The notes under the pieces were generated by a model, which had not been told where the DNA came from, made no database searches, and saw only the letters and a list, made by a program, of their open reading frames with translations. Position numbers and translations under genes: made by a program. This document shows, piece after piece, positions 1-12,837 of a stretch of DNA of 64,000 nt (position 1 is its first letter; every line of letters begins with the position of its first letter). Origin of the DNA: Armillaria gallica (Eukaryota > Basidiomycota > Agaricomycetes > Agaricales > Physalacriaceae); assembly GCA_037576215.1 (NCBI GenBank), contig JBANDB010000006.1, positions 4,464,001 to 4,528,000 of the forward strand, read 5' to 3'.

Positions 1-1420
1 AATGAACTTGTATTCTCTGTTTGATATTCGAGCTCACATCGTCACCAAGCGACAGTGCTGATCATTAACTGTCGAAGTGCTCATCTTACCAGTCGCCACT
101 TGTTAATGTCTTGCCATTATTCTTTCATTAGTTGTACATATTTGTTGCTTATATCCGCAGCTTTTAGTTAGAATCATCGTATTAAAGGACTGTACTTGAG
201 TAGTATATGCCATCTTGTTTGCAACGGATATACAACACCCTTTCCTCTTGCTCATTTCGTGGTCCCGAGCCTTGCAATTCCAATATTCTCTGGCTCCTAC
301 AGAGCCTGTATTTATACTACGAAAACTATCTAGAATGTTTTACTAAACTCATCCATAAGCAGTAAGTATCGGTCCCAAGGTCATCTGGCATCATGCCGAC
401 TTAAACCTTCTACACTCTTCTTGTGGCTTCCCATGATATCTCCAACAAGATAATTCATAGCAAAAACATGTGCCAAAACACCAAGGTAAAGATTAGAAAG
501 GAAGCAGATAGTATTTTATCAGATTTTTATAGTACAGTTTTTACGCTCAAAAAATCTATATAAATACATGCCAGTGTTTACCTGCCATCTTTCAGGCATA
601 CCCACTGACATGCCCCAGTAGTGACTGTAGCTCCATGTATGGAAGCAATAAAGGTAAGGAATAAAAGAGGATTGATTGTGTTGCTTATAATCAACATTTG
701 AATGGCGGAAAGAGTGGTCAGTTGCTTAGGTTAGAGTTGGAGGTGTTAGACATGCTTAAAATTCTTAGTGATGTCTGGGTCAGGCCAAGGGGGTGCTGGA
801 AGGAAGGAAGTTAGTTTATGATTTATCTAAATGTATGTGGAATAAAAGAATAATAATTTTTAGTTTATATTTTATAATAATAAATGCCCAGCTCGATGAC
901 TTATATATATGACTAAGCAGTCATCGGGCTCAATGCGTGACAGGTCACATGATGTGACAAAGAGCTTCATCTACATGTGACTATAGTCACAGTCACAATG
1001 TTATTTGCTGTTTCAATGAGATCTAGAGGTGGCACAGTTCAGTTTATTTGCTTTAATTGCTATTTATCATGGATCTGTCACATTATATCTCTTATTATCT
1101 GACCAATGTTAAATTATATTATTATCAACTTGATCTGTTATTGAATTTAAAGCATATTTTATGCAAGTCTAATTGCCATAAGCATATATTAGTCATGGGC
1201 TTTTGCTGTCAGGACAAAGAAGTTGAAGCAAGTTCAAAGTTGAGGAATACTGGAAAATAATAATGATTGCAAATGTCATTCTGGTATACATAACAGTAAC
1301 AGTGGACATCCCTACAAGTTCCACAGAAGAAATCAGCTGCGCAACGTCTGAAATGTGTGAGCACAAAATAGCTATGCAGAGGAATAGGAAAACATAAAGA
1401 TAAAATAAAATCAAGCCAAC
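1..1420. other. AT-rich stretch without a recognisable gene
   Basis: No open frame here resembles a known protein, and no spliced model could be built. The only visible structure is a pair of perfect short palindromes about 20 bases apart, at 944-958 (GTCACATGATGTGAC) and 976-991 (TGTGACTATAGTCACA). They share the GTCACA word, which recurs around 985-997 and again near 1762-1782. A function as a protein-binding site is possible but is inference only. Confidence 0.5.
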
Positions 1421-1475
1421 TGAGAAGAGAAGAGAAGAGAAAAGAAAAGAAAAGAAAAGAAAAGAAAAGAAAAGA
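1421..1475. repeat. purine-rich AGAAA/AAAAG microsatellite
   Basis: The stretch begins as GAAGA-type repeats and becomes about eight perfect AAAAG units. It is all purine on the plus strand. It lies between unassigned AT-rich segments, and no coding frame depends on it. Confidence 0.9.
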
Positions 1476-4400
1476 TGAAAATCTGCAGTATAAATGCTAA
1501 TATTTAAGCACGGTCACAGATGCATGCATCTTAGTCACAACTGATATTCTTTCTATATATGTATTAATATAGCAAAATCAATGTGTCTGAGGTCCTACTA
1601 CCATGTATAGCAAGAACAAATATACACACACACCGGCTATACATATAACCGGAGCATACCAGTCTTGTATTCCATAGTAAATGCTGCCTCTGGTGCTACA
1701 TTCATGTTCATTCCCTTTGTTCTGCATCTAAATCAGATGAATTAATCTTACCGACCCAGCGTCACAGCAAGCACAGATGTGACAAGTCATGTCTTTGCGG
1801 TGAGTTTTTCCTTGTCACGCAAACCAGGGTGAAAACATATTAATCATTCTTGGAGATAACCAACTGAAGATAATGTTCACCATACGGAGGAGTTTCTAAA
1901 GTCATCATAAAACGAACGAACAGTCCGGAACAGTGTCTGAAGATGCTTTAGTGGCCATCAGAGGCTAGGAATCAAGCAGACTTACAAATGGATTGTCCTC
2001 CATAGTCACTGATACTAATAGCCATGGGATCCAAGACGACCTGATTTTATCCAAGGTGAGTAAGAATAGTTAAGATCTATTTCCCAAGATTCATCGTCAA
2101 TAGTAGCAAGTATACATATTCGCAAGGATATTGATCCCAAGGTTGACCTCGTCTTGTGACCTCTGCTCGTGCAGGACATGACCAGAGGGATATCAATGTT
2201 CGATGGACGACAAGTTGTCGATCAAACATCTCAGTGGGCGGGCCTTATATGCTGGAACAACGAAGCGTCATTTACATTGGAGAAAGAGAAGCGCTGGCAT
2301 TCAGAATTCTCACTTTTCACCCGTACCGGATGGAAAATACGGCGAGGTAATAAGGTTGCATGAACAAGACGATAAAGGCAAGTCCCAAGAAGAAATGGAA
2401 GAAGTGAGCCTATAGATAAAAAGCAGAAAGTTGTAGAGAGATGGCTCGGATTTCCCCATATTTTCACCTAGTCTGATGTTCTGCAATCAAGGGCTCAATT
2501 TCTCCTGTGGTCGTGGAAATTGCGTGTGTTGAGGAGATGCCTTCTCTTCATCGTCGGCCCTTCCAGAATCCACCGGTAGCTAGATTCCTCTTCCATCGGC
2601 CCGAATGTTACCTGCAAAGGATATGTATCCCGGCGACCACTCCTCGACTGGTCGTTGTATTAGAGTCTGGTTGGCATATACGTCCTGGGCTGAAGTTGAA
2701 CTCTTCAAGACAGCAATCAGGAGGGAATTCCACTTTGGAGCCGCAAAAAAGAGGAAAGTTATGAGCATCTTGTATGAAATTCCTTGGGCAGTTCATCGTC
2801 TCGGGCTCCTTTAGAGTACCATACGTGAGGGTGCACTACCTTGTCCAAGAGGGTCCGTGGTAATATAGCGTAAGGTCTATCAGATACGGCGCGTCTCCCT
2901 GACTGTTTGAAGAGAAGGATTCTAACTCTCCATCAAGACCTCTGCTTCGCCTTTCCGAATACAGCCTCAACGATCCTCTATCAGAGCTTCAGCCACTCGT
3001 CTTAGTATCCCGAAGAATCGTCGGACAATACGCCTAGTGGGTAGTGATGTTCGTGCAAGGATGTGGGGATGAGGTGCCATTTCTTCTTCTATTCTGCAGT
3101 CAAGAACTTGATTTCTCCCATCACCGTTTAAATTTGCGCCGCAAGAGAGCAGCGTCCCCACCCTTTCTCTTCCACATCGATCCTGCGGCGAGCTCCTAGC
3201 TGGGTTCGTCTTCCATTGTCACGTCAGAGCCTGCCTGGAATGGAACATTGCCCATGAATGATGGGTATTCCTCAAGTGGTCGCCATAAAAAAGCCAATGA
3301 ATACGTCGAGACCGTTAGTTTGGAATGATGAATGATGATTGGCAGCGGAGTAGACACGTCTAGGGCTGAAGTTTTTCACCACAGCCGCCCTGTGATCAAG
3401 TAGCTATGTTTGAACAATAGGGGATTCATGCTGTCCCTCTCGTTCAGTGAGAGCTGCGAAAAGGAGGGAAGCTGTAAACATCTCGTATGGAATTCCCTGG
3501 CAGTTCATAGTCTCGGGATCTTTTAAAGCAGAGCCGTCTGCTGCACTACCGGGTCTGTGGTAATACAGTGCGAGGTCTGTCAGAGGCGGCGTATCTCCTT
3601 GGCTGTTCGAAGATTAGACGACCCCCGCTCCGCGATTCTCCATCATTCCATGAGAAGGATGCACCTAGGTACAGCTGTCTGCTAATACGTGAGGGTGCTA
3701 CTCTCATCCTAGCGGGGACAGCGTAAGGTCTATCCAATACGGCACGTATCCCTGACGAGAAAGATTCTAACTCTTTGGTCGAGTCGAGTCGTTCGATGGG
3801 CTTCAAGTTCCTGGTAGTCTGGTGGTAGAAGGCTTCCGTTCTTTCCTCCACTTGTATATTCCTGCTCACGCACATCGAACCATTTTTTAGATGAACCTCC
3901 AGCTGGGTAGCTCAACGAACGTTCCCTAGAATGGAATTTAAGGATCCTATACACTGAAGGAACGCCCGACTCTCTTTCTTGACTGGCCTCAGGAAAGTTT
4001 CCTTGATGGTGCGTGAGGAGAGGAGGGGCGCGCGCATTGTGGTCGTGTTGGAGGATAGAACTGGACGGCCGAAGGTGGACCTCCCCCTTCCTCCGTCCTC
4101 TTCCCACTCATCGGAAATCGATACCCTGTGGCAGCGCCGAACGGAGTCCATCACACCAAGTCGAGGGCCAGGGAAGATCAGGCAAAGTGGTGTGGAAGGG
4201 GAGAGTATGCTGGCACTAGGTCCACACAAAGGTTAACATTGCTCAAAGAATGGAGGAAGTATAATTCACCTTGAATATATCCCGCGCCTACAACCTTGGT
4301 CCTCGCACCCTGTTCCTTGACGTTGTTGTCATAGGCGCATTGGAAAGTGATACATTGGCATCTCTATGCGACCTAAATATTGAAGTTGGATGTTGAGGCT

Positions 4401-4529
4401 ATTGGCGTCATTGAGGATGAGATCTGAGAGTGGGCATGAAGGAGTGGATGATCTACTTGAGATTATATCGGCCAGAGAAAAGTGTAGACATGAAAATATG
4501 ACTCACTTTTACATTTCATTCACCTTGTT
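1476..4529. other. unassigned region with a diverged local repeat
   Basis: No gene could be supported. Three diverged copies of a local sequence are visible at about 2640-2930, 3360-3640 and 3685-3785. They share the phrases GTGAGGGTGC, GTAAGGTCTATC, ATACGGC and GATTCTAACTCT in the same order. The short open frames here on both strands (60-125 codons) show no family resemblance. At 1687-1760 there is a segment also found downstream of HET copy C (37186-37258). Confidence 0.45.
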
Positions 4530-4870
4530 CCTCCCATCCATAACATGATACACAACCGACGCTTTCAAAAGGGAGAAGTCTCCCAGACTCCTGGTGGCCA
4601 GCCCTACTACACCAAACCCCGTGTCGCCCATCTGAAAAGAAGACACATCTCCAGCTTTGCCAGAATGTGCTGATGTTGTGATTATTGGGTCTGGAGTAAC
4701 GGGGATGGTGTTTGCTGCTTGATGCGGATGGGACGTCGCTGTGGACGGGACGTTGAAGCGATGGAGACGACTTGAAGTAGTCGAAGGGAGTCACATAATT
4801 CAGAGAGGTTGTTATTACGAGTCTGAGTTTATGAGGATTCGTCCTTATGTGCTGCATTTCGATCCAGGAC
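4530..4870 (+). pseudogene. relic of FAD-dependent (DAO-type) oxidoreductase, N-terminal part
   Basis: A short plus-strand piece reads ADVVIIGSGVTGMVFA at 4669-4716. This is the N-terminal FAD-binding Rossmann turn GxGxxG of the DAO oxidoreductase family. The DNA just upstream (about 4570-4670) matches the leader region of the better DAO copies at 34.0 and 61.3 kb, with the phrase about the serine/proline-rich leader before the Rossmann strand. The frame breaks straight after the dinucleotide-binding turn, and the rest of the gene is missing. It is a dead fragment of the family that recurs six or more times further right in this window. Confidence 0.6.
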
Positions 4871-6219
4871 CCTTACTTTTAAGTTTTACCTTAGAATTCA
4901 ACAGGACCAAACAAAGACCTTTTATGGACAATTGTCTTTCAGAATATTAATTGTGCTAAATAAACTAGAAGAAAGTCATTTCTTTTATGCTTATAGTATG
5001 TAAAATGTATCAAAGAGTATATCTCACTAGAAATTTGGGCCTCGGAGTGAGAGAATAGAGTGGAGGATGCTCGAGCATGCATTCCGCTCACCACGGTCCG
5101 ATGAACCGAGCACCGGCAAAGTGGCTGTGCCGTTCTTTTCTTGCCTTCAATTATGCATAGTGCGCTCCCCCAATACCGGTTTTGTGAACATGAAAAGGTG
5201 TGTATTTTATTATTCTGTTACTCACCCTTCTTTTTAAGTCCATTTGACACATCTGGCAGCCCCAAGAGCCCCGAATTGCATCCATCCCACCCACCAGCCA
5301 CGTGAGCCCTCGAACGAGACAGCACCCTGTGCCTCCTCCAGCGATGACTACGACGATGCCTCCACCATATATTGTGACAACCACAATGACCAATGCTCAC
5401 CGTGGCATGAAGTGCAGTCGGAATCCTCCCCGCCACCAACCCATCATCTCTCACAGCAATATCGGTGTCAATCACCCCCGTGTATGAGGTTCGCAGCCCT
5501 TCAAGAACTCGAATACATCAATGGATTTGGTATCGGTGTCCATCTGCTACCGTGGGACATGAACGAGCGAATACCAACGATGACGACAGCCAGGACAACA
5601 ACGACAACAACGATGGTGGCGGGGACCTGGGGGGGGGGCAACTTTTTGTGATACGGGGCCTTAAGAATACTTTGGGCGAGGGCTGCTGCATAAGGAGATT
5701 GTGTGGAGAATGCACAGGAGGGCAGGAGATATCGAGGAGGAGAGCGGGACCAAGATCATAACGCTGACAGCGCACAACGATGACGACGGCCACATCTTCC
5801 AGGGTATCTATGTGGAGTCGAGAGCGCAACAAGTGCGCCTAGAATCATCGTACAACAATTTACCCACCCACTGCTGTGCACCCTGCTGAACACCAACATG
5901 GACGTTCCCCGTCCCATGCAGCCATCACAGGGACCCTGTATTCCTACATCTCCGTTATTTTGGTGGGAAACACAAATCCTCCATTTGCCAGGACCTGCAA
6001 TGCCCCCGTCGTTATGCATCAACACCCCATCCCAGGCTCCTCCCCCAAATCCTCCCCTATGGTCCATGACAGTGACCCCACTATCCCCGTTTTTGACATC
6101 GGGAATCCAGTGGTAAGGGTTCCTTTTCCTCCTGCGACCTCACCATCACCGTCGACAGGGTTTTGGCCCCTTCCCATCCCTTTTCCTATGCGCCGTGCCC
6201 CTATGCGACCTTGATCTCC
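4871..6219. other. unassigned region, GC-richer, low-complexity Thr/Asp codons
   Basis: Several overlapping frames of 80-135 codons occur on both strands from 5150 to 6215. They are driven by simple repeats: ACGACAACAACGACAACAAC near 5590-5613 and a G9 run at 5630-5638. None resembles a known family. A candidate exon may run up to the GTAAGG at about 6111, but this could not be confirmed. Confidence 0.35.
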
Positions 6220-6585
6220 CCAAATTGATGCAGAGGTTGCCGTTGACTCTGTCTAATCCCGAATACAACAAGGTGCTGTATCCGGCAGCAAGCTTGTCTA
6301 TTCTAGCACCGCCGCGACCTGGCAGGTTGATGTCACTCAGACCGGGCCCTATGTGTAAGTCGGTGGCTTATAGTTGTATCAGATTTTCCGTTAAACGTCT
6401 GTCAGGATTGTTCCCTCAGGTCAGGACTTGTATTGGTATACGGGGAAAGACATTGGCCCTATCGTAAGTCTGCTGTTTTTGCTGAGAATGAGATTTTGAG
6501 GATTAATCATGTACAGGTCCAAGTCAAGAGCGGAGCGCAGATCGAAGGGACGGAGAACGAGTGGATCATCAACATGGCCAACTAA
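6220..6585 (+). CDS. candidate 3' exons of an unrecognised secreted-type protein
   Basis: Three exons can be joined in one frame: about 6283-6352, 6425-6463 and 6517-6585. The introns are 6353-6424 (GTGTAAGT...CAG) and 6464-6516 (GTAAGT...ACAG). The joined frame reads SSTAATWQVDVTQTGPYD, then LYWYTGKDIGPI, then VQVKSGAQIEGTENEWIIN, and stops at TAA 6583-6585. The mix of Thr/Ser/Gly and aromatic residues suggests a small beta-rich or extracellular domain, which is inference. The 5' part is unresolved: a stop at about 6255 interrupts the upstream frame. I do not recognise the family. Confidence 0.3.
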
Positions 6586-9562
6586 GAAGAGCACACCAGT
6601 ACATAATCTTCCAGAGTTGTTGATCCTGTTTGTTTCAAGCGGTTCCAAGTGTTTCCAAGATTCCAGTAGTGACATGTTCGTATAAGAAGAAAATCGATAT
6701 TTGTGCTTCCGCATGTTTTTTGTATCAGTTGGATCCTAGCGTGACTTCTAACTTGATTCTCTTCATGGAGTCGTCAGACCTCGTTGAGCGCACACACTGT
6801 ACTGTCAAGACCGTTCATGGCCTGGTGGAAGACCGGGGCATACATTGGAGAAAGACATTTGTGGATGTTCCGCCTGTTGGGAAGAGAGGTGCGATAGGAT
6901 AAGAGGAGCTCGTCTGTTACGGTACTTAAGATCTAAATTTCATCGTTCGCTTTCACTACTTCTTTAGGAATAGGTCTTTCGGCTTTAGTTTGTGCGATAA
7001 CTTACCAGTAGGTCTTGATGTCGTTTGACTTGTTTCGATTTACTTATCCTCAGCTAAGTTCCTGCCATGGTCCTTTAGTTTGTTTGAAATTAAACACCTG
7101 ACGACTCTTCATTCATTCCAACCGTCTTTAAGCATCATACTCACAAAACTGTATTCAGAGGGCTAAACGCGAAGATATGTAGTGCAAATGACATACCGTG
7201 GGAACATCTGCTTCTTCAGAATATGCCACCATCTCCAGATTAAGAACCTTCTCCCAACTCATTCCCAGCAGCGAAAACCACTTGGCAGGAATGATTTGGA
7301 GCCTTTTTTGAAACTCAGCATCTCATCCGGCACTCTTGTCCTCTGGCTTTGAAGAAAAGTCGCGAATTCAGATGATGGCACGCATGTACATTGGAGCATG
7401 TCTGCCAGTGAGTAATCCATCAAACGATTCTGCCTGTCATACTCAAAGAGGGCGCTAGATAAGGAGTACCGCCCGGTTCGTTGTTGAGGATGAGCCGACT
7501 TCCAAGCGAGACGTGGCTGGTCAGCTAGTTTGACACGCGAGTATTGTGACTTTGTATGTGGGTAATCGTTTGAGCTTGGGGGTGCTTTGTCTTTGCTGAC
7601 ATGCTGATGGTAAGTGAACTAGCAATTTCATCGACTAGGACGTACTTATGCACACCCAGATATGACAACGCGCCTAGATTGTCATGACCTGTTCTTGCAC
7701 CTAACATCTCTCGCCTTGTATTCCATCTCGCTGAACAGCCACACCAATACAAGTACCAGCAACGGCACGTAGCACAGAGGAATCAGCAATTACTTGCAAG
7801 TAAACGTGGAAATCAAGCAGTAGATATGCCCTCTCCATCTCACATCTCTGACAGTCTGTTACCATCTCTCTATGCACGTGAATTGCACTCGTGGATGCTG
7901 TGGTTTACCCCTTTAGTGACAGATGCGAAGTAATAGTCGGTAAATAATATTTTTGACACTTTCTACTTGCTGTACTCAAAGGTTATACAGATATTACGTG
8001 CTACTATAGGAGAATAATAAGTGCTGCCCATATTATCATCGTGGAGAACGGATTTTCATTGTAGCCTGGCGAATGCTTTTCATTCAACCCAGAGGCTACT
8101 CGACCTCACTATACTTTGGATGATCACCTCTACATAGAGCAGATTTCCCCACCAACTGGACTTGCCTTTAGTTTCTGCAGCGACCAGAGAGCGAATAGAG
8201 ATTGGCTCTTACCATGCTGCTTCAACCTACGTCTTTGTACCTGTAGTATTAACGGCTCCTGTGGACTTGCCAAAATGACTTCAATGGCGCATTCCAGCTC
8301 ATCCCTAGCTTTCCCGAGTATGTGTAGACCTCACTGGCAAAATGCCTTTTCGTATGAAATGCAACTCAATAACCAGCCCATTGGCGTCATGGTGCTCCTC
8401 TGAGAATCGACATTTCTGCCGCCTGTTTCTACCATCCGACTCTCTGATCCTCTGAGTTTCCCTCGAAGAAACTGTAATGTCGGACGATGGGATATATGCT
8501 GGGTTTTGTCTCTACAGGTTGTTCCCGCTTCCCAAAATTCTTCATCTGGTGATATAGCAAATTGACTATGTTCTTGTGAGTGACCGTGAGGCTTTCTTAG
8601 GATGTAATAACTGATGCATGTTATCAGGATGGACTGCCTGCAAGATGATACAATTTATCGACCTGAAGTCGTAGCTGGCATTACGCCTCTGTGGTGCTGA
8701 ATCGCCTTAAGGATGCAGACATCATTCTTGCGCCGCGCATCCTCACTCAGGTATCAAATATGCGTGGCTTCACAAAGCTAAGAGTAGTTGACATGTGAAG
8801 TCGTGAAAGAAACTTGAAGTGAAAAAGATAGTGGTGAAGTGCAATTTCGAGCGAAGATGACATGGATCATCCTTAGCTATGCCTTATCAGTCTGCGACTC
8901 ATACATTCCCACAAGCAGGCGAGAAGACAAGGGCTGGAAGATAGATGATGTGCTTCAGGCTTGTAGAGCCTGCAGGCTGGCACAGGAGCTTACAATGCCA
9001 TAAAAGAAGGGAAGCGCCTACAGAGTAGAGCTTCCGAGAACAGCTTGCAAGGGGAATATTTGCAGTACCTGCCGTTGGTGTCTATTGATACTAACAACTG
9101 GTATGAACCTTTTCCGTGCTGCTAAGATCCGAGGGAAGGCATTTTCGCAACACTGGTACCCGACACAGCTGGGGGCAGACTATTTGTGGATGGTCAAAAT
9201 AGAATCAAAATCTGAGATGCCAGTTTGGGGTGAGGCAAAATCCTTTGGCATTTTCTTATTAGGCACCCAAACTATCTGTAAGTTATGAAACTTCATTCAT
9301 TCTGTTAGTCTGTACCTGGCTGAATGCAACCCTTTAGTGTCGTCGGGTGTAATTCTGAAATTTGATCAATGTTACAAGATATGAGAACGATCTTCAGGTT
9401 TGTGCCGGGAATCAATAAGCTCCCAAAGACGCTACTGAAGATGTGTACAACAGCAGATAGTGCATGTGGAATCAGACTTTGAGGGTGAACTGTGAATAAG
9501 CCTAAGAGTGCTTAGACTTCGGACTCATCCCTGCTGTGCTCGCAGCGGCCCACTTTGGCTAA
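6586..9562. other. about 3 kb without a recognisable gene
   Basis: Open frames are short (60-95 codons) and overlap on both strands, and none shows motifs I recognise. The segment just upstream of 9563 should hold the N-terminal 150-160 codons of HET copy A if that gene were complete. It has no similarity to the corresponding part of copies C and D. Confidence 0.45.
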
Positions 9563-10717
9563 GTGCCCATTAATGGTCATGAATGGCCTGTGCCCATCCC
9601 ACAAGATGCCAATCTTGATCTCATCTGTATCGAAATGCTGAATCTTGGAGCTGAGTATGCATGGCTGGATGTCCTCTGTTTGAGACAGGAAGGGGGGCAG
9701 AATGAGAGTCTGCGTGTGGAGGAATGGAAGTTAGACATACCCACCATTGGAAATGCATATGTGGAAACGGTGGTTTGCTACTTCAATGGGCTTGGACAGC
9801 CATTGGAGCATGGTTTCGATTCTGATAGTGCTCGGAGCTGGTTCAAACGCACGTGGACATTACAGGAGACGAGTGACAATTGGATGATAGGTGGGGATAT
9901 GGGCGATGAGACGTTGAATATGAGAGTGCGGGAAAGATTCAAGTCACAACTGGTATCTGTCAAAAATGCGAGGACTGTGGTTCACTGGCTATTGCTGTTG
10001 TGGGGGCACACATCCGAGAAGGATGTGGATAAAATTGCAGCACTGGCATACTTGTTGCCATGTGGCAATGCACCAACACACAAACTACGACCCACTTCAA
10101 ACGATAATTCTATTGGAACAGGTGATCCAACCTCGTTCATGGCACCAGCATACTCTGCACTGGAGTCTCCTGAAGGTGCTTGGACAGCTCTGGTGAAGGC
10201 AATGGGGTGGAATCATCAGTCACAGATGCTCTTTTCATATCATAAACCTGGACCTGCCAGTGCAAAAAATGCATGGATACCATCATGGCAGCAGGTGAAG
10301 GACTGGGATATGCCAGCAATGGATCTCTACTCCTCTTCCTTTGCCCCTGTTTATCCCAATACAGAGGGGGCTCAGAGGGGTACCTATTCATATAATGGTT
10401 GGTACATTTGGAGATCCTCAGAGGTGCAAGGGTTGGCCACGCCGGTAGCAGCGCCACGCAAAGGATACTTGACTTGCAAAACCAAAAACGGAGAGGAGCA
10501 ATACGAAATTTCTGCTGACCATCAATACTTAATACCGGATGGTGTATACTCATTGCTATTGGGTCCTGCAGGAGGAAATGTGACTTCATGTGTTGTTGGG
10601 AAGTCGGACCATCAAACATTCACAAAGACATCGGTAATCAAAATAATTGGCTGGCCGAAGGATGAAGAGGAATGGAGCAGTTTGGGTGCTAGACCATCAT
10701 GGATTGATCTTCATTGA
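9563..10717 (+). pseudogene. HET-domain protein, copy A, 5'-truncated
   Basis: An uninterrupted frame of about 384 codons contains the two later HET (heterokaryon incompatibility) signatures: AWLDVLCLRQ near codon 34 and WFKRTWTLQE near codon 91. A long C-terminal region is conserved with copies C and D, and the stop is TGA 10715-10717. HET proteins are fungal cytosolic non-self-recognition and cell-death effectors. The frame opens at GTG, not ATG. The first in-frame ATG is at about 9634, inside the domain. The approximately 160 residues that precede this point in copies C and D, including the SHAW motif, are absent. It is either a truncated pseudogene or has a replaced 5' exon I could not find. 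Unlike copy C, its C-terminal half has no frameshift. Confidence 0.7.
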
Positions 10718-11388
10718 AATACTCAAACCACTAGTAGGGTGAGGGCCATTGCATCTGCATGGCATTACTGAGTCCTATGCATTATTAGATGAACGGCAAT
10801 ATAGAAACAGAACCAGCCTTTTCCCAATGTTATCCCACATCAAAGTCACGGATGATCGAAGCAGGTGGCTCGATGGATACCAATTGCAATGAACCATGGC
10901 CCACAGAATTCCTGACACCTTACAATAGGACACCAATCATTGTCTTTGTTGGCCAAGTATGAAAAGATAGACACATCATGAACTATTCTTGTCACATGTA
11001 ACACAGTGAATTATCTACATAAAATTAAACAATCTTGAAATCTAAAAACACATCCATAAGTCAGAATATTGGACTGGTGACTGAAATACTGACCAAGTCA
11101 TGTCTCTTCAATCCGACATGGCATACTCACTCCCGAGCATTTCCGCAATGTTCTCAAACAATCTCATGTGAGTCGTGACATAAGAATCACCACCTGGGAC
11201 CCGCTTTGGTACAGTCGTATAAGTGAAAGAGTCTGCCATGACTGCTTAGATCTAGACATCAGTCGATTGACAAGAGGGAACGAGAGGAGATGTATGGCAT
11301 CCCCTAATTCCGTGAGTGTGTTCAATGCCATGTTCAAAATCTAAAGCTCAAAATTTGACGAAATGGTTTCCGACATCCGACAGTGACA
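10718..11388. other. intergenic, nothing recognised
   Basis: This AT-rich segment after HET copy A has no open frame of note, no repeat shared with the rest of the window and no obvious terminator-like structure. Confidence 0.5.
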
Positions 11389-12560
11389 TCATGCTTGCAA
11401 GCGGTATTTTCTCAAATCTGCAAAAGATACAGTTTGATTGACATCCGTACTCTTGAAGCTTGAAGCGCTATACATGTACCCGATATCAATGATAGCAACA
11501 AAAAGGAAACGGTAGTCGAAGTGTACAGTCAGGATACCTGCTCTGTACTGACACCATGCCGCAATTTGTCGCACTGATCCGTGACTTCAAAATGTGATGG
11601 CAAATCAAAGGAGATTTGTGTAGGGAGTTGATGTTTCCTGTCAAGCCAAGATCAGCTCTGATTAGATACAGAAAGTATTCACGCGACGTACAATAGAGAC
11701 CAAGATAACATAACTGCCTTAAATCATAATCCCGCATATTGAGAAGCTTTCTACTCATACTGATGGCACAATAAGGAGGTACAAAGGTTGGGAGAGTCAA
11801 TGTTAACAACCAGAAGATGACGATCCGACAAGGCACCATGCCATGCAATTTTATCAGCCCTTGACATCTTCCGCGGACAAGATATTGAATCTGCATGGAA
11901 ACAGTTTTGAGGTACGACCAAGCTATTGTCCTTGATATCTAGTGGCGAGGGTAAGCAAAGGTAACGAAATGAAAGAATAAAGACGCACCTGGATCCACCT
12001 GTCACTCTGTGAGCCATGGAAAGGGTAACCAATCGATCACTATCTCTTCCACGAAGGCTTGCTACTTCAAAGCTGTAAGTCAAGGTTACATATCCTGAAG
12101 TGACTAGGTCGCTTACTGAGGCAAAGACTTCACAACCGAATTCTGAGGAGGATATGAAGGCCTGCTCAGTGCTTTTTCTCTACTCGTGCCCGGAATGAAA
12201 TTAGTGGTAATCCAATGGCCGTGCACTGGAATCACGTCTCGAAGGCTGCCTGGAACTTTGAAGACGTGGCCAAGAGAAAAGATGGCTGTCACAAAATCAG
12301 CAAACATGTGAGCACGGGACGTAACAACGCTTACCTTGAGATATAGATGCATATGACTATGGAAGAATTCCACCAGGCCTTGCTGCAATTGACCAGTTTC
12401 CCCAACCGCGACCTGAGGGGGTAAAACTGAGAAACATTTGTAAGGGGACATGGGATAATCGGGTCAGAGAAAGCATTTCCTCAGAGAGCGTCCAAGCCAA
12501 GGAGGAGAGAATTGGAGAAAGTAATCGGAAGGAAACAAGACTGAATAGAAAAAACTCCAA
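11389..12560 (-). pseudogene. unrecognised spliced gene remnant
   Basis: Reading leftward, one coding-like exon at about 12300-12113 carries IFSLGHVFKVPGSLRDVIPV and continues to QNSVVKSLP. A GTAAGC...TTACAG intron of about 45 nt follows (about 12109-12066). The next exon (about 12065-11985) contains VASLRGRDSDRLVTLSMAHR and then VTGGSR. A second intron, GTGCGT...CATGCAG, leads to FNILSAEDVKG, where the frame meets TGA. A shift of one base reopens it as ADKIAWHGALSDRHLLVVNI. Upstream, 12560-12360 is a further open segment with FunK1-like spacing that I could not confirm. Splice signals plus non-random protein text suggest a former gene. No family is recognised, and the frameshift suggests it is dead. 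Confidence 0.3.
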
Positions 12561-12589
12561 TGATAAGCTCAGGTGAATAAGTCGGCAAA

Positions 12590-12780
12590 TGCCGTGATGG
12601 ATTGATTGCCCAAATAGAATTTCCCACAGTAAGTTCAGGTTTGCATTAGGACCGAAATCCTATATACATAGGACTCGGAAAAGTTGATTATAGTTTCCGT
12701 ATACACTTTGGGAAAGTGTCACTCCTCGCTCTATAAAATGCACCATGTATTGAATACTACTTATATCTCTTTGCTGTGAA
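12590..12780. repeat. dispersed repeat shared with 37.1 kb and 53.8 kb
   Basis: The 12680-12770 part (TATACACTTTGGGAAAGTGT, CACTCCTCGCTC, AAATGCACCAT) recurs with few changes at 37115-37190, immediately after the HET copy C stop. The 12590-12680 part (AATAGAATTTCCCAC, CATAGGACTCGGAA) recurs at about 53795-53880. The two halves therefore have separate partners, so this is a composite of two repeats. Confidence 0.7.
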
Positions 12781-12837
12781 TGTAGTTCTGATCCTGAATA
12801 CAATCATCCATGCGTCTCTCGGAAAAGTCGAGCCTGT

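Noticed and set aside
5151..5475. Val/Gly/Arg-rich minus-strand frames near 5.3 kb
   Set aside because: Low-complexity antisense of ACG/ACA/CCA-rich DNA without splice or family support.
9563..10717. Reading HET copy A as a complete 384-aa gene starting at 9563
   Set aside because: The first codon is GTG, not ATG, and the N-terminal 150-160 residues with the first HET motif of copies C and D are absent.
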